A DNA stretch of 64,000 nucleotides from Embleya scabrispora DSM 41855 (GCF_000372745.1 NZ_KB889686.1:62195-126194); one strand, 5' to 3'; positions 1 to 10,164 are shown, counted from the first letter of the stretch. The notes: generated by a model from the letters alone, not told the origin. Translations and numbers: made by a program.

Positions 1-27
1 CCGGCTGTCCAACGGGTCCAGCGCCAT
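1..27 (-). CDS. 5' end of a gene running off the left edge
   Basis: On the minus strand an AGGAG ribosome-binding site stands 9 bases before an ATG whose first base is position 27. The nine codons left before the window ends read MALDPLDSR. An opening with LDxLDxR is common in Lrp/AsnC-type regulators, but nine residues cannot prove a family. The real support is the good ribosome-binding site and the open frame to the edge. The product is unknown. Confidence 0.4.
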
Positions 28-845
28 CGATCGGGTCTCCTGGGGTACGGGTCGGGCGGGTTCGGGCGGACGGGGCACAGTGACGGTAGCCCACCAGGGC
101 TTCGGTACCCGATTCGCGCGCACTCACGGCGTGCTGCGCGCGGGCAACGAGCGATACGGCGCGGGACGGACGGACGCCGGCGGGCCCGGTGCCCGGTGCC
201 CGCCGGCGTGGTTGTCCGATGGTAAGTACTCTCCGTTGTCCGGGAGTTCACTTCGCGGACGCACCGATGCGCATTAATCGAAGTCGGACTCGGGGCCCGG
301 CGACCCGCTCGCACAGGACAGGTTGCCCGGACCGGCCGTGGTGATCGCCGACGACGCGGAGTTGCCACGGGACCGCGGCGCGGGCGCCGATCGGCCGCTC
401 CCGGCGCGGCGCTCGTCGCGACCGGATCCGGGCATCGTCGTCGTCGGCGACGCGGACGGGGGGTGTGCGGGCTTCGCCGGCCGGCGGGTCGAGGCGAAAA
501 AGGCCGAGCGCGAATTGTTGTCGTCCCCGCAGAATTCGGTCGACGGCGAACCGATCGGAACGAAGCTGCCGCGCGCCTGCGGGTCGACCGGTGTCGGCGG
601 AGCGGGGGTGCCGATCCGAGCGAAGGTGAGCCGACGGGAGTCGGGTGCCGATCGGTAGCGGCGGACGGCGGCTCGATCGGCCCGGAACGGGTGGTGGCGT
701 GGCGGCGACGAACCGTCTGGCGCGAGGGGTCCGCTTCGTGGCGTGTACGGGCAGCTCCGCACGCGCCGCCCGCGCATAGCGTGAGGTGATCCCGCGCCCG
801 CGAACGCGGGCCGGGGGTCGAAGTACCGGCAGAGGAGACGAGAAG
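28..845. other. gap with no supported gene
   Basis: About 0.8 kb between the leftward gene start and the flavodoxin-like gene. Several overlapping open frames exist on both strands, but all have Arg/Pro/Gly-rich translations typical of out-of-frame high-GC DNA, and none has a convincing start. The only clear signals are the ribosome-binding sites at its two ends. Confidence 0.5.
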
Positions 846-1436
846 ATGAGCATCAAGGTCGCAGTGATCTACCACGACACCGCGGAGTGTGTTCGGGCGT
901 TGGCCGACGCGGTGGCGGCGGTCGCCTGGAACACCGGCGCCGAGGTGCGATTGCGCAGGCTGCCCGAGGCGACTCCGGACCGGCCACCGACCGACGCGAA
1001 GGCGGATCCACCGGCAACAGCGCGGGACCTGACCTGGGCCGACGTCGTGGTGCTCGGTGCGCCGGCCCGGGACGGCGATGTCGTCGCGTTGCTGCGCCGC
1101 CTCGCCGACTCGGCCATCGGTCCAGCGACCGCGTCGGCCGCGCGCGAGATGCGGGACGAGTGGGAACGCCGCACCGAACAACAGGTGTTCGGCGTCTTCG
1201 TCACCACCCCCGCGCCCGGCACGCGGCACGGAGGGCTGATGCGCAGCTTCGGCATCGTCCACCGGCCCGCGTCCGGCGATACGCGGAACGGGCCGGAGCG
1301 CTCGGTCGCCGCGCCCGCGCCCTCCGGTGGCACCGACGACCCGACGCTGCTGTCCTTCGACCTCGCCCGGACCCAGACTCGGCGCTGCGTCGCGATCGCG
1401 GCGGCGTTGCGGGCGGAACGGGCGTTGACGGTCTGA
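846..1436 (+). CDS. flavodoxin/WrbA-like protein, divergent
   Basis: A protein of 196 residues with the layout of a WrbA-type flavodoxin fold. The N-terminal strand and loop (MSIKVAVIYHDTAECVRALA) match the place where flavodoxins bind the FMN phosphate. A strand ending ADVVVLGAPAR at about residues 61-71 and a later FGVFVTT strand also fit. The phosphate loop is degenerate: the usual small residues and glycine are replaced by HDTAEC. FMN binding and quinone reductase activity are therefore uncertain. The C-terminal third lacks the usual WrbA tail. The ATG at 846 is chosen because GAGGAGA lies just upstream; a longer reading from 786 has no site. The gene stands alone, facing a convergent gene. 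Confidence 0.6.
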   Translation: MSIKVAVIYHDTAECVRALADAVAAVAWNTGAEVRLRRLPEATPDRPPTDAKADPPATARDLTWADVVVLGAPARDGDVVALLRRLADSAIGPATASAAREMRDEWERRTEQQVFGVFVTTPAPGTRHGGLMRSFGIVHRPASGDTRNGPERSVAAPAPSGGTDDPTLLSFDLARTQTRRCVAIAAALRAERALTV

Positions 1437-1564
1437 GCGCGCGGGGCGGCAGGGCGGGGGTTGCCGCGCGTTGAGCCGGGTGGGAGGTAGGGAGTGGGCG
1501 GCCGGCAGCTGCTCGGAGTGGAAGCGGGAGGCTGCCGGCCGGGGCCGCGGTCCGGCGCGGGCGC

Positions 1565-4477
1565 TCAGCCGGTTCGGGACGTCGGGTGTGTCGTGCCCAG
1601 GTGACGCGGGCCCTCGGGTGGTTCGGGGGTGGGTGCGAGTACCGCGGTGGCTGTGTCGAGGAGTTCGAGGAGGGTTCCGGAGAAGTCGGGGAGCAGCGAG
1701 ATCACGACGACCCACGCGTCGAGCAGGCCGGGGGCGTGGGGCACGCCGGATTCCGCGTCCTCGGCGCCTTCCACGCCTTCCACGCTTTTTACCCGTTCCG
1801 GAGCTTCGACGCCCCAGCGCTCGGCCACGATCGCGCGGAGTTCGTCTCCCCGGGGACGCCACGCCCGTGCCCCGCCGGCGAGATCCCGATCGCCCAGGAT
1901 GCACAACGCCTGTGCCGCCGAACCGCAGTGGCGTGCGATGTCCGGCGGGGTGAGCGCACCCGTGGCCAACCCCCGCTGCACCCATGGCGTGGCCCGCCGG
2001 TTGTCCGTCGCATCCACCCGCAGCCCTTCGAGCAGCGCTTCACGCGGGCAATCCGGATGGTTCATCAACACGTGGGTGACGAACCGCGACAGCGGCTGCT
2101 GCCGCATCGCCCGGATCACCGCCGGCCACGGCAGCGGCCCCCACTCCGCCAGGAGCGCGTTCGGCTCACAGTCGGAGCGGCGAAGCTCCGCCACGAGCCG
2201 ATCCGGGGACTCGGCCACGGCCAGGCGGGACCGGAGTTCGGCGAGGCCGTCCGGGTCGTCGAGCACCGCGAGCGCGGCCTCGACCATCCGCTCCGCCGGC
2301 GAAGGGCCGAACGACGCGGTTCCGCAGGCACGTTGGGCCTCGTCCGCCCACGCCCGCACCTCACCGGGGCGGCCGAGTTCGCACAACGCGACCGGCACCC
2401 GCAACCGCATCGCCTCGGTACGCGGCACCAGGTGCCGCAGCACCGCGCGGACCACCGGCGCATACCCGGCCGCGGCTGCCACCCACAACCGCTCGACGGC
2501 CACCCCCCGGTCGATCCCGCCGAGGCGCCACAACAACCGCTCGCTCGGCGGGATCCGACCCGGCCGGCCGGTGCGATCGGTACCGGTGAGGATCCGGACG
2601 CACTGGCCGCGGGTGACCGGCGCATGCACCAGCAGCAGTTCGTTCACCTCCGGATCGTCCAGGTCCAGGAGTTCCACGATGCCGGCGGCGCACTCCCGCC
2701 CGCTGCTCGCCCGGGCCAGGATCGCGCTGCGCCCGTGCACGGCCTGCGCGTATGCCCACAGTGCCGTGCCGGTCCCCGCGTACCGCAGGAACCGCCGGGC
2801 CCCGTCCGGGTCCAGGCCGGTCACGAAGGCACGTTGCGCGTTCGGCGCGGCACAATCGAGCAGGCACCGAAAGGCCGCCTCCGGCGCGGACGGCTCCCGG
2901 TCGACGTCGTCCGCCTCCCGGGTGTCGTGGCCGTCCCGGATGTCGCGGACGTCGTGGTGCTGCCGGGTGTCGCGGATCCGCGGTGGCGTCCATCCTCCGC
3001 GTGCGGATCCGCGGATCGCCCGCTTCACGATCTCCACGAGGCTGCCGCGGTCCCCCTGCACCAACGTATACATGCGCCGCCACGTGTCCGGATCCGCACC
3101 CAGCCGATCCACCTCGGCCACCAGCGCCCGTCGAACCTCGGGCCGCTCCAGCGGCAGACACGAGAGCACCGTCGCGACCGGGCGCGCCTCGGCCAGGACC
3201 CGGTGGATGTCCAGGAAGCCCTCCGCCAACCCGCGCCGCAACGCGGCCCGCCACTTCGCGGAACGCTCGCGATCCGTCTCCTGCGCGAACAGTTCCATCG
3301 GCACCCGAACCGCCGACGCGATCACCTCGCGGGAGTTCTCCCGTGCGGCCGGACTCGACACATCGTCGGGACAGTCCGCCCGGATGGTGAACACGGCCGT
3401 GCCGGGGTCGTCGAAGGGATGGCGGGCGATCTCGGCTCGAACCAGGTCCCAATCGAGGTCCCCGGCCAGGAAGTCGGCGACACCACCGGCGAGAGCACGC
3501 CGATCTTCGCGACCGGACCGCGCCGGCGGCAGCGCGGGACGGAGTCGCCCGTCCGACCCCCGGTGGGTGATCCGCATGGCAACCAGCGCGAGTTCCTTCG
3601 GGTCCGGCTCCCGCATCGGCTCCCCCGCCACCGCGCCGTGCCAATCCCCGGATCCGGGCCCCGCCCGCCGCACGAAGTCGTCGAGGGCGGATCGCCCGCC
3701 GAGTTCGCGCAACCGTCGTACCCGGTCGAACAGCACGGCGGGCGGCAGCAGCCGACCGACGGTCACCAGGGCATGCACCAGCAGCCGAGGAAACGGTGCG
3801 TACAGGGCCGGCAGCAGCCGGGCAACCCGGCCCTCGCTCCCGTACTCCTCCCACAACAGCCGATGAACCAGGCCGTCGCGCGCGTCCCACCGCGGGTCCG
3901 CCGGATCCGCCGCGGCCCAGACGGCCCGGCGCAGCGAGTACAGGAACCAGGGCTCCCGATCCCGAAGATACAGATTCACCGCCAACTCCGGCCGCCCCAG
4001 CGCCGCCGCGTCGAAGAGCACGGCCGGGTCGGTGGCCTCATTGGCGACCAGCGCCCCCAACAGTTCCGGATCGCCCGACGCGAACACGCCATTCGTCAAC
4101 GCGGCGGACAACCCCTGCCCACGCGCGACCACCTGCCGCGCCCTGTCCCGCAACCGGCCCGCCAACTCCCGCGCCCCGCAGGCACCGAGCCCTCGCGCGG
4201 CGACATCGAACGCCACCACGACACAGGTATCCTCGACATCCACCACGCCACTCCGATCCGCCCGTCCACCCTCGGCGCCATCAGTCTGCGGTGTGCGATG
4301 GGCCCGCCGGCGCAGGGCCGCACGGACCAACCGGGTCGGCGTCGCGGCCGGGCGGACGAAGGCACCGAGTACGCGGGGCGCAATCCGCCGGAAGTCCTCT
4401 TGTGTCGATCCGGGTTCGCGCTCCGGGTCTGTGGGCTCGCGGCGGGGGCGGCAGGCGCGCGTGATCGGGACATCCAC
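1565..4477 (-). CDS. large protein of unknown function, possibly alpha-solenoid
   Basis: A 970-residue protein that I cannot assign to a named family. It is rich in Ala, Leu and Arg, and most of its length looks like successive short amphipathic helices, as in HEAT/ARM-type solenoids (for example around residues 215-260 and 600-780). No signal peptide, membrane segment, Walker motif or metal-binding motif was found. A charged Glu/Asp/Arg-rich stretch lies near residues 500-530, and the tail is Pro/Gly-rich. The GTG at 4477 is the first start of the frame but has no obvious ribosome-binding site, so the true start may lie further inside. The complementary strand also carries a long open frame, but its translation is Arg/Pro/His-rich and looks like a shadow. 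The neighbours give no functional clue. Confidence 0.55.
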   Translation of the reverse strand: MDVPITRACRPRREPTDPEREPGSTQEDFRRIAPRVLGAFVRPAATPTRLVRAALRRRAHRTPQTDGAEGGRADRSGVVDVEDTCVVVAFDVAARGLGACGARELAGRLRDRARQVVARGQGLSAALTNGVFASGDPELLGALVANEATDPAVLFDAAALGRPELAVNLYLRDREPWFLYSLRRAVWAAADPADPRWDARDGLVHRLLWEEYGSEGRVARLLPALYAPFPRLLVHALVTVGRLLPPAVLFDRVRRLRELGGRSALDDFVRRAGPGSGDWHGAVAGEPMREPDPKELALVAMRITHRGSDGRLRPALPPARSGREDRRALAGGVADFLAGDLDWDLVRAEIARHPFDDPGTAVFTIRADCPDDVSSPAARENSREVIASAVRVPMELFAQETDRERSAKWRAALRRGLAEGFLDIHRVLAEARPVATVLSCLPLERPEVRRALVAEVDRLGADPDTWRRMYTLVQGDRGSLVEIVKRAIRGSARGGWTPPRIRDTRQHHDVRDIRDGHDTREADDVDREPSAPEAAFRCLLDCAAPNAQRAFVTGLDPDGARRFLRYAGTGTALWAYAQAVHGRSAILARASSGRECAAGIVELLDLDDPEVNELLLVHAPVTRGQCVRILTGTDRTGRPGRIPPSERLLWRLGGIDRGVAVERLWVAAAAGYAPVVRAVLRHLVPRTEAMRLRVPVALCELGRPGEVRAWADEAQRACGTASFGPSPAERMVEAALAVLDDPDGLAELRSRLAVAESPDRLVAELRRSDCEPNALLAEWGPLPWPAVIRAMRQQPLSRFVTHVLMNHPDCPREALLEGLRVDATDNRRATPWVQRGLATGALTPPDIARHCGSAAQALCILGDRDLAGGARAWRPRGDELRAIVAERWGVEAPERVKSVEGVEGAEDAESGVPHAPGLLDAWVVVISLLPDFSGTLLELLDTATAVLAPTPEPPEGPRHLGTTHPTSRTG

Positions 4478-4836
4478 GGTGGGTTGGACATCGGGGTGGC
4501 CCCGTCGGCGTCGGGGCCTCCACCAGCGACGTCATCGGCTTCGAGCGGGCTCCGGCGGATGGCCGTGGACATATCCAATTCACGCGCGTTTCGCGATATG
4601 GGGGGTGAAGTGGATCTTGCCCGGTGACCCGATGGTAGGTTTCTCCCGATTGTCAGCCGGTGCGACCGGATCCGGCCGCCTCATCGGGCCCGCCGGACGG
4701 CGGCCGTGATGCGAAACGAGTCCCGATGTCCGAAGACGGTACGCGGCATGCGCGCGACGCCCGCCGCACGACGGTTCCCACGTCCCTTCCCCGCCCGAAG
4801 CGGCCATGGCACCGTCGGCGCAGCGAGAGCGCGTCG

Positions 4837-5670
4837 ATGCCTGCGGCCGCCGCGACCGGACGGGGGCAGGTCCGGGGTATCGCGGTGATCGCCTGCGCGT
4901 TGGCCGTGTTGGCCACGTCCAGCGCGTGTGGGGGCGGTGACGACGAAAAGGCCGATTCCCCGGCCGCGGGCGCGCGGTCACCCGGGCAGTCGGCACCTCC
5001 CGTCGCGCCCGGCACACCCGCGGCGTCGGCCTCCGCTCTCGCCTCCCCCGACGCCGCCCCGACGGGCTCGACACTGAGGTCGTGCGCGACCGTCACCGCG
5101 ACCGCGAAGCCGACCCGGGGCACCCTCAGCAAGGACGACCTGCGCTCGGCCTCGACCAACTCCGTGCCGCTGACCGGTGACGAGGTGTTCGGCCTCCCCG
5201 AACTCTCCTACAAATACCCGGGCGGCACGCTGACCCGGACGTGCGTGAAGATCCTCGACAACTGCGCCCCGATAGCCTCCGACAAAGCCGCCGAGCTGAT
5301 CGCGAAGTTGGGTTGCACCCGTGCGGTCGCGGCGCTGTACGTGGACAAGGCCAACAACGTCCAGACGACCGTCGGCGTGTTGGAGATGCCCACCGCGATC
5401 GCTGCGGCAACGCTCGCCGAGAGCGATGCGGGCGCGTACAACCAGGTCGAACAACCCACCGCCCCGATCACCAAGACGTTCGAGGACGGCGCCGCGTACA
5501 GCTGGGTCAGCGAATCGCTGTACCGCTACTTCATCTACGAGATGACCGGTCGGATGGACGGCACGGACCGCACGCCGGCCGAGGTCGACAAGCACGTCGC
5601 GGCGCAGAACGCCGTCTACCACCTCGTGGGCGACTCCCTGGACCGCCGCTCGGCCGCGGCGGGGTCCTAG
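4837..5670 (+). CDS. secreted lipoprotein of unknown function
   Basis: The protein starts with a short basic region, a hydrophobic core (GIAVIACALAVLAT) and SSAC, which places a lipidated cysteine at residue 31. A Gly/Ser/Pro/Ala-rich linker follows, then a globular domain of about 190 residues with several Cys and the conserved-looking segments LTGDEVFGLPELSYKYPGG and AYSWVSESLYRYFIYE. Export and anchoring to the outer face of the membrane are inferred from the lipobox. The function of the domain is unknown. I chose the ATG at 4837 because it gives a normal-length signal peptide. In-frame starts at 4726 and 4660 would add up to 59 residues ahead of it, and none has a strong ribosome-binding site. 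A hairpin terminator follows the stop. Confidence 0.7.
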   Translation: MPAAAATGRGQVRGIAVIACALAVLATSSACGGGDDEKADSPAAGARSPGQSAPPVAPGTPAASASALASPDAAPTGSTLRSCATVTATAKPTRGTLSKDDLRSASTNSVPLTGDEVFGLPELSYKYPGGTLTRTCVKILDNCAPIASDKAAELIAKLGCTRAVAALYVDKANNVQTTVGVLEMPTAIAAATLAESDAGAYNQVEQPTAPITKTFEDGAAYSWVSESLYRYFIYEMTGRMDGTDRTPAEVDKHVAAQNAVYHLVGDSLDRRSAAAGS

Positions 5671-5711
5671 GCCGACGGCCGTCCCCGGCCCGACGGCAGG
5701 CCCGGGCAAAG

Positions 5712-5755
5712 GCGCTGGAAACGGTGCGGGGGGCGGTAGGCACCGGTTCCAGCGC
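5712..5755. terminator. bidirectional hairpin terminator
   Basis: A 16-base stem (GCGCTGGAAACGGTGC against GCACCGGTTCCAGCGC) with one A-G mismatch and a 12-base loop. It lies 42 bases after the lipoprotein stop and 91 bases before the end of the convergent ligase gene, so it can serve both. No T tract is present, which is usual in high-GC actinomycetes. Confidence 0.7.
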
Positions 5756-5845
5756 GTTGCCGGGCGTGGGGTCGTGCTGGTCGCCGAGGGATCGCACGGG
5801 GCGAGTCGGCGGCGCCGAGCGTGTCCTGGGCCCGGTCCGGTGGAT

Positions 5846-7021
5846 CTAGGCGACCAGCGTCGACGAGTCGGCGGTCCGGGCCGGGGGCATCGGGTTCGCC
5901 GTCGCGCTTTGGGGTTTCAGGGACGCGCCCGGGAGGTCGGGGAAGGTGAGGGTCTGGGCGCGGAGCAGGTTCACGGCCGCGCGCGGCGACGGATCCTGGA
6001 GGCGCAGTTGTCGAGCGGAGCTGCTGCCTTCCTCCAACAGCCGTCGCGCGACGGTACGGACGAAGGCGAGGTCGCCGGAGGCGACCAGGTCCGGCATCAG
6101 TTCCTCGATCAGTTGCCACACGACCACGCGCGCCGAATCGGTGGCCATCGTCGTGGGGTCGATCAAAAGGCCTTCGAGGCCCGAGCGGGCGGCTCGCCAG
6201 GTCGCGGCACGCAACCATGCCTGGGAGTGCCGTCGGGGTTGCTCGCCGCTCTCGGCCGCCCGAACGCCGCGTTGTACGAGGGCACGGAAAAGGAGGGCGA
6301 TCAGGACGGAGGTGTCCACGTCGGGACAGGCGTCGCAGATGCGCATCTCGATCGTTGGCACGTGTGAGGACAGGCGCAGGTCCTGGTAGTGCATGCCGAG
6401 GTCGAGGATCACTCCCGAGCGGACCATGCCCTCCAGCATGTCGTCGTACTCTCGGGCCGAGGCGAAGCCGTCGGCCGGGCCCGCCGAGGGCCACCGCTGC
6501 CAGAGCATGTTGCGCCAACTCGCGTAGCCGGTGTCGACACCGAGCCAGTAGGGCGAACTCGCCGACAACGCCAGGAGCGTGGGCAGGTGCGGCGAGATCC
6601 AGGACATCGCCCGCGCGGCCACGTCGCGATCCTCCACGCCGACGTGCACATGCAGTCCGCACACCACCTGCTCCTCCGCCACCAACGCGTAGTCGCGTTT
6701 GATCGCGGCATAACGATCGCCTTCGGCCTGTGGCGAGTCCGCCAGTTCCATCAAAGGCGCGGTCCCCGAGGCGATCACCGCGACCCCGATCTTCTCCGCG
6801 GCTTGGGCCAAGAGTGTCCGAGAGCGGATCAAGTCGGCACGCAGGTCGGCGAGTTCGAGATGGGGCTCGCTGTTGGTCTCGATGGACGCTTCCTTGGCTT
6901 CACCGGTGAAACCAACCGCCGGAAGTTCGGCGAGCAGTTCCGTACCGGCCGGGCTCAACCGCCCGGTGCGTCGGTCGACGATGTGAAACTCTTCTTCGAC
7001 ACCCACAGTCCGAATCGACAT
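5846..7021 (-). CDS. carboxylate-amine ligase, YbdK/glutamate-cysteine ligase 2 family
   Basis: This 391-residue protein belongs to the YbdK family of glutamate-cysteine ligase-like ATP-grasp enzymes. Members join the gamma-carboxylate of glutamate, or a similar acid, to an amine; the actual substrates of most are unknown. The family signature VGVEEEFHIVD is at residues 5-15, followed by a TNSEPHLELAD segment, HVHVGVED near residue 135 and the core motif IEMRICDACPDVDTS. Length is normal for the family. The ATG at 7021 is preceded by AAGGGGAC, a good ribosome-binding site; a longer frame upstream is not needed. The gene is monocistronic. The protein should be cytoplasmic, as no signal peptide is seen. 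A link to low-molecular-weight thiol synthesis is possible but not shown. Confidence 0.88.
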   Translation of the reverse strand: MSIRTVGVEEEFHIVDRRTGRLSPAGTELLAELPAVGFTGEAKEASIETNSEPHLELADLRADLIRSRTLLAQAAEKIGVAVIASGTAPLMELADSPQAEGDRYAAIKRDYALVAEEQVVCGLHVHVGVEDRDVAARAMSWISPHLPTLLALSASSPYWLGVDTGYASWRNMLWQRWPSAGPADGFASAREYDDMLEGMVRSGVILDLGMHYQDLRLSSHVPTIEMRICDACPDVDTSVLIALLFRALVQRGVRAAESGEQPRRHSQAWLRAATWRAARSGLEGLLIDPTTMATDSARVVVWQLIEELMPDLVASGDLAFVRTVARRLLEEGSSSARQLRLQDPSPRAAVNLLRAQTLTFPDLPGASLKPQSATANPMPPARTADSSTLVA

Positions 7022-7753
7022 ATGTCCCCTTGAGATGTGTATCGCGTCCGTTGTCGTGCGCGGCGCGTCCGATGGCGGCGCCGGATCGGCGCCCGTGGAA
7101 CGGGACTGCTCGAATTCGGTGCGGCACCCGGCGCCGAAGGCGCGCACAAGCCTGTGCCGACTGGTCCAAGGCGCCCGAAACCCGTTGGCCTACAAGGCCG
7201 TTGGACAAGACTGCGACCCCGTGACCGTGCTGCCAAGTCCCATTGGGTCCAGGAAGTCTTGCGCTCAGCGCGCCTGGTTCTGGGCCTCGATCGCACATGG
7301 TCGCGTTAAGGGGCACGGAATCCCATTCGTCACCCGGTGCGCCGGCCCGTACCCGCTGTGGAGCCGACGGGTGCGCGATATGGCTATCGATCGCGGGCGG
7401 CGACGTCGAGGATGAGGCCGACCCACGGGCAGGCCCGGGGCTTGGTTCACCTTGCCGTGACCGAGACCGACCGTCGAACCTGTTCGTCGTGTCCCACGTC
7501 GTCCGGCGGGGTCCGCAGGCGGCACGGGCGTCGCAAGGACCCCGCAGGGCGCGCGGGAGGAACGGGCGGAAGAGCAGGTGTCCGCCCGGAACTCCCCTCC
7601 CGTGAGTCGTTGCCGGCTCGCGGTGGTCGACCGCCGACAGCGAATCACGGAACGGCGACCGCCGTCCAGGGTTCGGCACCATCCGGCCCCCTCATGGGGT
7701 CGTGAGGGAACCGTGATGGTTCCTCCCCCTTGGCATCCGAGGCGTTGGATCCC
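7022..7753. other. divergent intergenic region, no gene seen
   Basis: About 0.73 kb between the ligase gene and the VWA gene, which point away from each other. It must hold both promoters. The open frames in it have Arg/Pro/Gly-rich translations and no good starts. I see no clear repeat, hairpin or operator. Confidence 0.5.
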
Positions 7754-9151
7754 ATGATCGACTTCGTGATCCGATACCTACACACACGCTCGGCCGTTGC
7801 CCTGGGCGCGATGTCCCTGGCGCTGTACGGGCCTGTGTCCGCCGCGGCGGCCGAGCCCGCTCCACCGGCCGAGGCGACGTCGGCCAAGGTGGAGTTGGTA
7901 CTCGACCTGTCCGGTTCGATGAAGCAGAACGACGCCGGCGGGCAGACCCGGCTGGAGGCCGCCAGGCAGGCGGTGAACCGCATCATCGACGCCGCTCCGG
8001 CCGACGCCCGGGTGGGCATCCGCGTCTACGGCGCCACATATCCCGGTGCGGACAAGGCCGTCGGCTGTGCCGACACCCAACTCCTGGCACCGGTCGCGGT
8101 GATGGGTGAGAGCGCCAAGGCCGCGGCCAGGCAGCGGGTCGCCTCCCTGAACGCGGTGGGATTCACTCCCATCGGCAACGCCCTGCGCGCGGCCTCCGAC
8201 GATCTCGGCACCGAGGGCGAGCGGCACGTCATCCTCGTCTCCGACGGCGAGGACACCTGCGCGCCTCCGCAACCATGCGATGTGGCACGAGAGTTGAACG
8301 CGCGCGGCACGAAGTTGACGGTCGATACGGTCGGCTTCAACGTCTCCGGGGCGGCCCGGGACCAACTCAAGTGCATCTCCACCGCCGGCGGTGGGGTCTA
8401 CGCCGACGCGAACGACACCGACTCGCTGGTATCCAACATGTCCAGCCTCTTTCGGCGGGCCTGGACCCCCTACGACGCGTCCGGACGACCCATCCGGGGC
8501 GCGACGACCGGCTGTGCGAACGCGCCGATGGTCGAGGACGGTCAGTACCTCGACGCCTTCGTCACCAGTCGGGACCTGTGGTACCGCATTCGCAAGAATC
8601 CGGACGAGGACCTTGCCATCGGCGCCACCGCGATCTTCTCCGAACGCATGCGCGCGGGCGACGACCGGGACAACTCCGCCTTCCTGACCCACCTGTTCAT
8701 CCGCTCGGGTCCCGCGGACCAACCCCAGAGCTGGATTCTGAAGGAGGGCGTCGCCTTGGAGGCGAACAACATCGTCACCACCGGCGCGGCCGGCGGGACG
8801 AACAGTTCCGCCCGGGCTCCGGACGGAATCGGCTGCCTGCGCATCTCGCACAACGCCGAAGTCGACCCGCAGCGCCGGATCCTGCTCGAACTCCTGATCA
8901 GTCACCCCAAGCGCCCGGGTGCGGTGAACGCCGCGAGCAATCCCGCGCCCGAGCGCTCGGCACCCGTCGCGAGCGGCGCGCCCTCCGGGGCACCCGGCAC
9001 CGACACCCGCGTCCCGGTCACCGCTTCCTCCGACGACGGCGGACCCGGCACCGCGATGACCCTCACCCTGATCGCCGGCGCCGTGTTGCTGGGCGGCGCG
9101 CTCGGGTCGTTCCTGGCCGGTTCCCGGCGTGGGCAGGGGAGGCAGGCGTGA
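7754..9151 (+). CDS. secreted VWA-domain protein with C-terminal membrane anchor
   Basis: A signal peptide (residues 1-33, ending SAAAAE) leads into a von Willebrand factor A domain. The MIDAS metal site is intact: DLSGS at 51-55, a Thr in GFTPIG near 139 and SDGED near 164. After the VWA domain, from about residue 255, comes a region (DGQYLDAFVTSRDLWYRI to ILLELLISH) that resembles the first domain of the secreted proteins at 12994 and 54771. A Ser/Pro/Gly linker and a final transmembrane helix (MTLTLIAGAVLLGGALGSFL) with a basic tail follow. VWA domains bind protein ligands through a metal ion, so a role in assembling or sensing a surface complex is likely. The next gene overlaps by 4 bases. 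An upstream TTG at 7730 is possible, but the ATG after CCGAGGCG is preferred. Confidence 0.85.
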   Translation: MIDFVIRYLHTRSAVALGAMSLALYGPVSAAAAEPAPPAEATSAKVELVLDLSGSMKQNDAGGQTRLEAARQAVNRIIDAAPADARVGIRVYGATYPGADKAVGCADTQLLAPVAVMGESAKAAARQRVASLNAVGFTPIGNALRAASDDLGTEGERHVILVSDGEDTCAPPQPCDVARELNARGTKLTVDTVGFNVSGAARDQLKCISTAGGGVYADANDTDSLVSNMSSLFRRAWTPYDASGRPIRGATTGCANAPMVEDGQYLDAFVTSRDLWYRIRKNPDEDLAIGATAIFSERMRAGDDRDNSAFLTHLFIRSGPADQPQSWILKEGVALEANNIVTTGAAGGTNSSARAPDGIGCLRISHNAEVDPQRRILLELLISHPKRPGAVNAASNPAPERSAPVASGAPSGAPGTDTRVPVTASSDDGGPGTAMTLTLIAGAVLLGGALGSFLAGSRRGQGRQA

Positions 9152-10164
9152 ACGGCGTCATGCGCGTACGTGCGGCAGTGGCCGCGGTCGGCGCGGTCCT
9201 GGCGGTACCGACCATCGGCGCGATGGCCGCCACTCCCGCGGCGGCTGCCGACAACCCGAGCGGTTTCTCCTTCAACAGTGCCGGCGAGATCGGACCGGGG
9301 ATCCACCGCGAGAGCATGGTCGTGGGCGACTTCCTGTTCTGGCGCGTGTTCGTGCAGCCCGGTCAGAAGCTCTCGATCAAGGGGTCCGTCGACATTCCGG
9401 CCGACTTCCCACACAAGCAGGGTCCCCGGTTCGTCCTCAACCTCTACAACCCGCTGCGCGAGGCCATTCCGCTCCTGGACAACCCGACGAACCAACTCGT
9501 GCCCGGTACCACCCACTTCGAGGCCACCTCGGGTGCGTGGACGGTGGGAGACGGCAAGAAGTACGAGAACTTCGACGGCACCAGAGGCTCTTTCAAGGAG
9601 TTCAAGGACGACAAGTACGCTCTGCGCGGCTCCTATTACATCCAGATGTCCATCTCGGGCGCCGAGGGACCGCAGCGCGGCATCGTGGTGCCGATCAAGC
9701 TGGAGGTGTCGGTCGTTGGCACCGTGGTGCAACGTCCGGATCAGCCGGCGGGGCCCGAGGAGGACCCCGGCTCGACGGGTGGCGCAGTCCCCGAGGCACC
9801 TCCCTCGGGTGGGACGCGGACACTCGCGAGCGGTACCGCGCCACCGGTGGCCGGTTCGGGCGGCAACTCGTCCTCCGTGGCCTCCGATTGGAGTGCGCCG
9901 GTGGGCGGCGCGGTATTCGCCCTCATGCTCGCGGCGGGCGTCGGCTACATGCTGCGCCGTCGGTTCGCCGTCACCGCGCCCATACCGGCCTCGCCATGGA
10001 GCGCGCACATGCACCCCGACACGGCGCCGCCCCCGACCACGTGGCGACCCGACGAAGCCAGGTACGCCCCGGGCACGGCACCCGAATCGCACGAGGTGAC
10101 CCAGGCGTTCGAAACGCCCCGCCGCCCGGAGCACCCGCCTGGCGCGGCGCCGCGATCGCACTGA
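9148..10164 (+). CDS. secreted membrane-anchored partner of the VWA protein
   Basis: The GTG start overlaps the stop of the VWA gene (GTGA), so the two are translationally coupled. The 338-residue product has a signal peptide (to about residue 34), an all-beta-looking domain (about 38-195), a Pro/Gly/Ser linker and a transmembrane helix (VGGAVFALMLAAGVGYML) followed by a cytoplasmic tail of about 70 residues. The domain has the pattern FLFWRVFVQPGQKLSIKG, then VLNLYNPLREAI. That pattern matches the second domain of the proteins at 12994 and 54771 (FYRVRLDWGQSL and YNPVREEL). No named family was recognised. From coupling and shared domain architecture I infer that it forms a surface complex with the VWA protein. 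A hairpin terminator follows. Confidence 0.75.
   Translation: MNGVMRVRAAVAAVGAVLAVPTIGAMAATPAAAADNPSGFSFNSAGEIGPGIHRESMVVGDFLFWRVFVQPGQKLSIKGSVDIPADFPHKQGPRFVLNLYNPLREAIPLLDNPTNQLVPGTTHFEATSGAWTVGDGKKYENFDGTRGSFKEFKDDKYALRGSYYIQMSISGAEGPQRGIVVPIKLEVSVVGTVVQRPDQPAGPEEDPGSTGGAVPEAPPSGGTRTLASGTAPPVAGSGGNSSSVASDWSAPVGGAVFALMLAAGVGYMLRRRFAVTAPIPASPWSAHMHPDTAPPPTTWRPDEARYAPGTAPESHEVTQAFETPRRPEHPPGAAPRSH

Noticed and set aside
1586-4627. A 1013-codon open frame on the plus strand opposite the 970-residue gene
   Set aside because: The translation is Arg/Pro/His/Gly-rich without motifs or a proper start, as expected for the antisense frame of a high-GC gene; the minus-strand frame has normal protein composition.
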